Of a stretch of DNA of 64,000 bases, positions 61,718 to 64,000 are shown piece after piece. A program made the translations under genes and the position numbers. Within the stretch, counting starts at the first letter, position 1, and each line of letters begins with the position of its first letter. This DNA is from Aphrophora alni (Eukaryota > Arthropoda > Insecta > Hemiptera > Aphrophoridae). The stretch spans positions 95,140,511 through 95,204,510 of the forward strand of contig OY740770.1 of NCBI GenBank assembly GCA_963513935.1, given 5' to 3'. Below the pieces are notes generated by a model. It made no database searches. It was not told the DNA's origin and worked only from the letters and a program-made list of their open reading frames with translations.

Positions 61718-64000
61718 ATTTAATTTAATTATAAAGTGTACAAAAATTAACCTTTACATGTCAGATTTATTTACTATAATACCTTTCTTATATGTAGTTG
61801 TATGTACTGAGATATGTTCTATGTAAATTATTTATAGTTTGGAACAAATTTCAAATATACAAATAATGTATAAATATATTTAAATTCATTTTATACTTTC
61901 AAAAAATTTTATTTGTTACATGTAAACTACAATTTAAAAATAATAAGTTTTTCAAGTAATGGTAAAATGAAAATGGTTTATATTTATGTCATATTGATTA
62001 ATGCTTAAGTCTTCCAAGTTATACAAGACTATGTCTTGAATAATATAATAAGCTTATTGGTTGTTAACTTAGTTTTTCAAATTGGTATTTAAACCACTTT
62101 AAATTTACCTTTAAAAAATATATAATGTTAAATGTGATGTAAATATTTTAAATTACAAAATGTGTTATTAAAAAATTACATAAATTCATCTAATGTTGAT
62201 TGTTATTTTAACCTTCTCTGTGGAAGGAAAGTACATAAATTTAAAAAGTGGGGTATGTGTACAACAATTTAGTCAACCATAACAGTCTGTTTGATATTAA
62301 GATTCAAACTACAAAACAAATTTCATCAACAATTTGTCTTATGAGTGGTCTTTTATGCCACAATCTAATCCCATATAATTTCAAACTTTGGAACTACATT
62401 TTTTCCAAAATAAATTTATTGCAAATTCTCTAAATCTCCGTTTGAATTGAAACATTTCTCTAATTACCTCAGTGTTAGTAAACAAAACCAAATAAAGTAG
62501 GAGCGTAATAAATTAATTGAACTGATTCTGAACATTCAAATGTGAATATTTTTATTTTAACCTATTATTTCACTATTTTCGAGTGGATAAGAGGTAAATA
62601 GGCTTATCTTGGTATTGTTCTTCAAGAGTTCTGCTGATAGTACATATGTACAATCAAGTACACTTAAAATATAATATACAACTGAAATATTTGCAGTTTT
62701 AGCTACTTGTATAATGCATTGTTAAATTTATATAAGTATAATTTAGGAGAAAATAAGTCAACGAATTGATGGAAGTAATTTATTAAGGGTCTGCATTTAT
62801 TGCATTGCTCTACTCCATTCTCAAATAATATAAACTAATAATCTTACCAACAGCAGTCACTAAAGGAAGCTAAAATATACAAAAAATGTAAAAAATTATT
62901 AAAAATTATTTCCTTATCATATGGGTTTCAAAATTTTAAATACTTCTCGATTATATTATTCAAGTACGGTATACAATTAGCTTCACACTATACATAAAAC
63001 AGATTACGAAAAACTCTTTATAAAATATCTCTATATCTATAATCCTCAGTACAGACATTAAAGGTTAAAAGTGATAAAGTAGAAGCTATATGTAAACATA
63101 ACATTATTATTTAATTATAGAAATAATCCCACATTGTAATTGTTCGAAATTTCAATATATAACCTACAAAATCAAAATTATTCTTAAAACCAACTGAAGT
63201 TAATTACAACTTTTAAATTCATTCTCATACCTTTATTACAACCTGTGCTATTGCTAAATTAACCCAAAACATTCTATAATAAATTCATTTCTAATTATAT
63301 TAAAAACTTATGTAAAGTTTAGGAAATAACTTTATTAATTAGTTTTAACCAAACTTCCTTGCTAAACTTGTAACTGATGACCCACTAATAGATAGCAAAG
63401 ACTAATGACCTATGGATCTTAAAAATAACCAAAACTAAGCAGCGTTTCATTGGATTATAAAAAAATTATCAAATTGTTATATCACCAACAATAAGCAATT
63501 GAAGTAGGTTATGAAACTACAGAATTCATAATTAGTTGCTCTGCTAGTGAGATTGTGTCTTCATTTCAAACAGAATAATGTGTTTTAAACAAATTGTCAA
63601 ATCTTTTACATTCATTGCAATTAATTAAATTCACGTATAACAACTATATAAATGTTGTCACTGCTTAGAGATAACAAGTGTCATAAAATCATTGTTTATC
63701 AACAAATGTAAAAATAGATTTTTAACTAGTCTAAGCATTGTACCTCTATCAATATGGCCCACAAATTTTCAAGTTAAGTTATTTTAAGGAAGGAGTTATT
63801 ATGAATAATTTGGTGATTCTATCATCTCAAATAGAAAAATCGAGATTAGCGAAAGTAAGCTGGAATCATAATTCACCAGAAGGTAAGAAGGTTATTTGTA
63901 AAATAATGTTCTTTGTCTGTGTTAAGTCTGTTTACAGCAATAGTATATGTTAAAATATTTTTCTGAATTCAAATCAGAATTTCTAATATTCTGACTACAT

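Larger units (their letters stand above)
60994..64000. other. 3' UTR and AT-rich downstream flank
   Basis: After the stop codon the sequence is uniformly AT-rich. The transcript probably ends near one of the two poly(A) signals (61.5 or 61.7 kb). Beyond that I see no gene; the frames at 62248-62433 and 63738-63953 match nothing and lack exon-like composition. Confidence 0.55.

Overview
This is AT-rich eukaryotic nuclear DNA, most likely from an insect. The reasons are one multi-exon gene for a secreted chitin-binding, cuticle-type protein with GT-AG introns of 2-15 kb, abundant long microsatellites, and many decayed insect-type transposons (Tc1/mariner-like, pogo/Tigger, piggyBac, hAT-like MITEs, I-superfamily LINEs). 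A hemipteran or another insect with a large, repeat-rich genome is my guess; the order cannot be read from the sequence. No bacterial features, CRISPR arrays, rRNA or convincing tRNA genes were seen.

The only host gene I can support is on the + strand. Four coding exons (31631-31960, 46522-46692, 48968-49168, 60589-60993), all joined in phase 0, give a predicted 368-residue protein. It has a signal peptide, an acidic stretch with a basic RDKR site, a long Pro/Gln-rich region, one six-cysteine type-2 chitin-binding domain (CBM14/peritrophin-A) split across the last two exons, and a Pro/Gln-rich tail. One such domain is the hallmark of CPAP1-type cuticular proteins. A TATA box and a short GTGAGT-ended exon near 18.09-18.16 kb may be the promoter and non-coding first exon, making the locus about 43 kb. 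Intron 3 also holds a candidate alternative last exon (48631-48713).

Layout: 1-18 kb is 5' flank. It holds a decayed transposon with long inverted repeats (1.5-3.2 kb), a dispersed repeat next to an inverted pair of hammerhead-ribozyme-like motifs (4.7-5.0 kb), a MITE lying inside a LINE tail (5.9-6.8 kb) and several microsatellites. Intron 1 (18.2-31.6 kb) carries a MITE-like element, a second dispersed-repeat copy, a 127-bp tandem array (24.3-25.4 kb) and a foldback tandem duplication (29 kb). Intron 2 (32-46.5 kb) carries a pogo-type element (34.07-34.86 kb), a 177-bp tandem array (38.9-40.2 kb), a LINE reverse-transcriptase relic (40.9-42 kb) and a GC-richer unique patch (44.9-45.3 kb). 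Intron 4 (49.2-60.6 kb) holds a hairpin, a possible mariner tail, and an I-type LINE relic with EN, RT and RNase H parts that is apparently interrupted by a piggyBac-like element. It also holds an intact-ended hAT-like MITE with a perfect 8-bp target duplication (59.18-59.37 kb). The last 2-3 kb is 3' UTR and AT-rich flank.

All transposon protein remnants are broken by stops or frameshifts except the short pogo C-terminus. Identifications come from reading conserved motifs by eye; no database search was possible.
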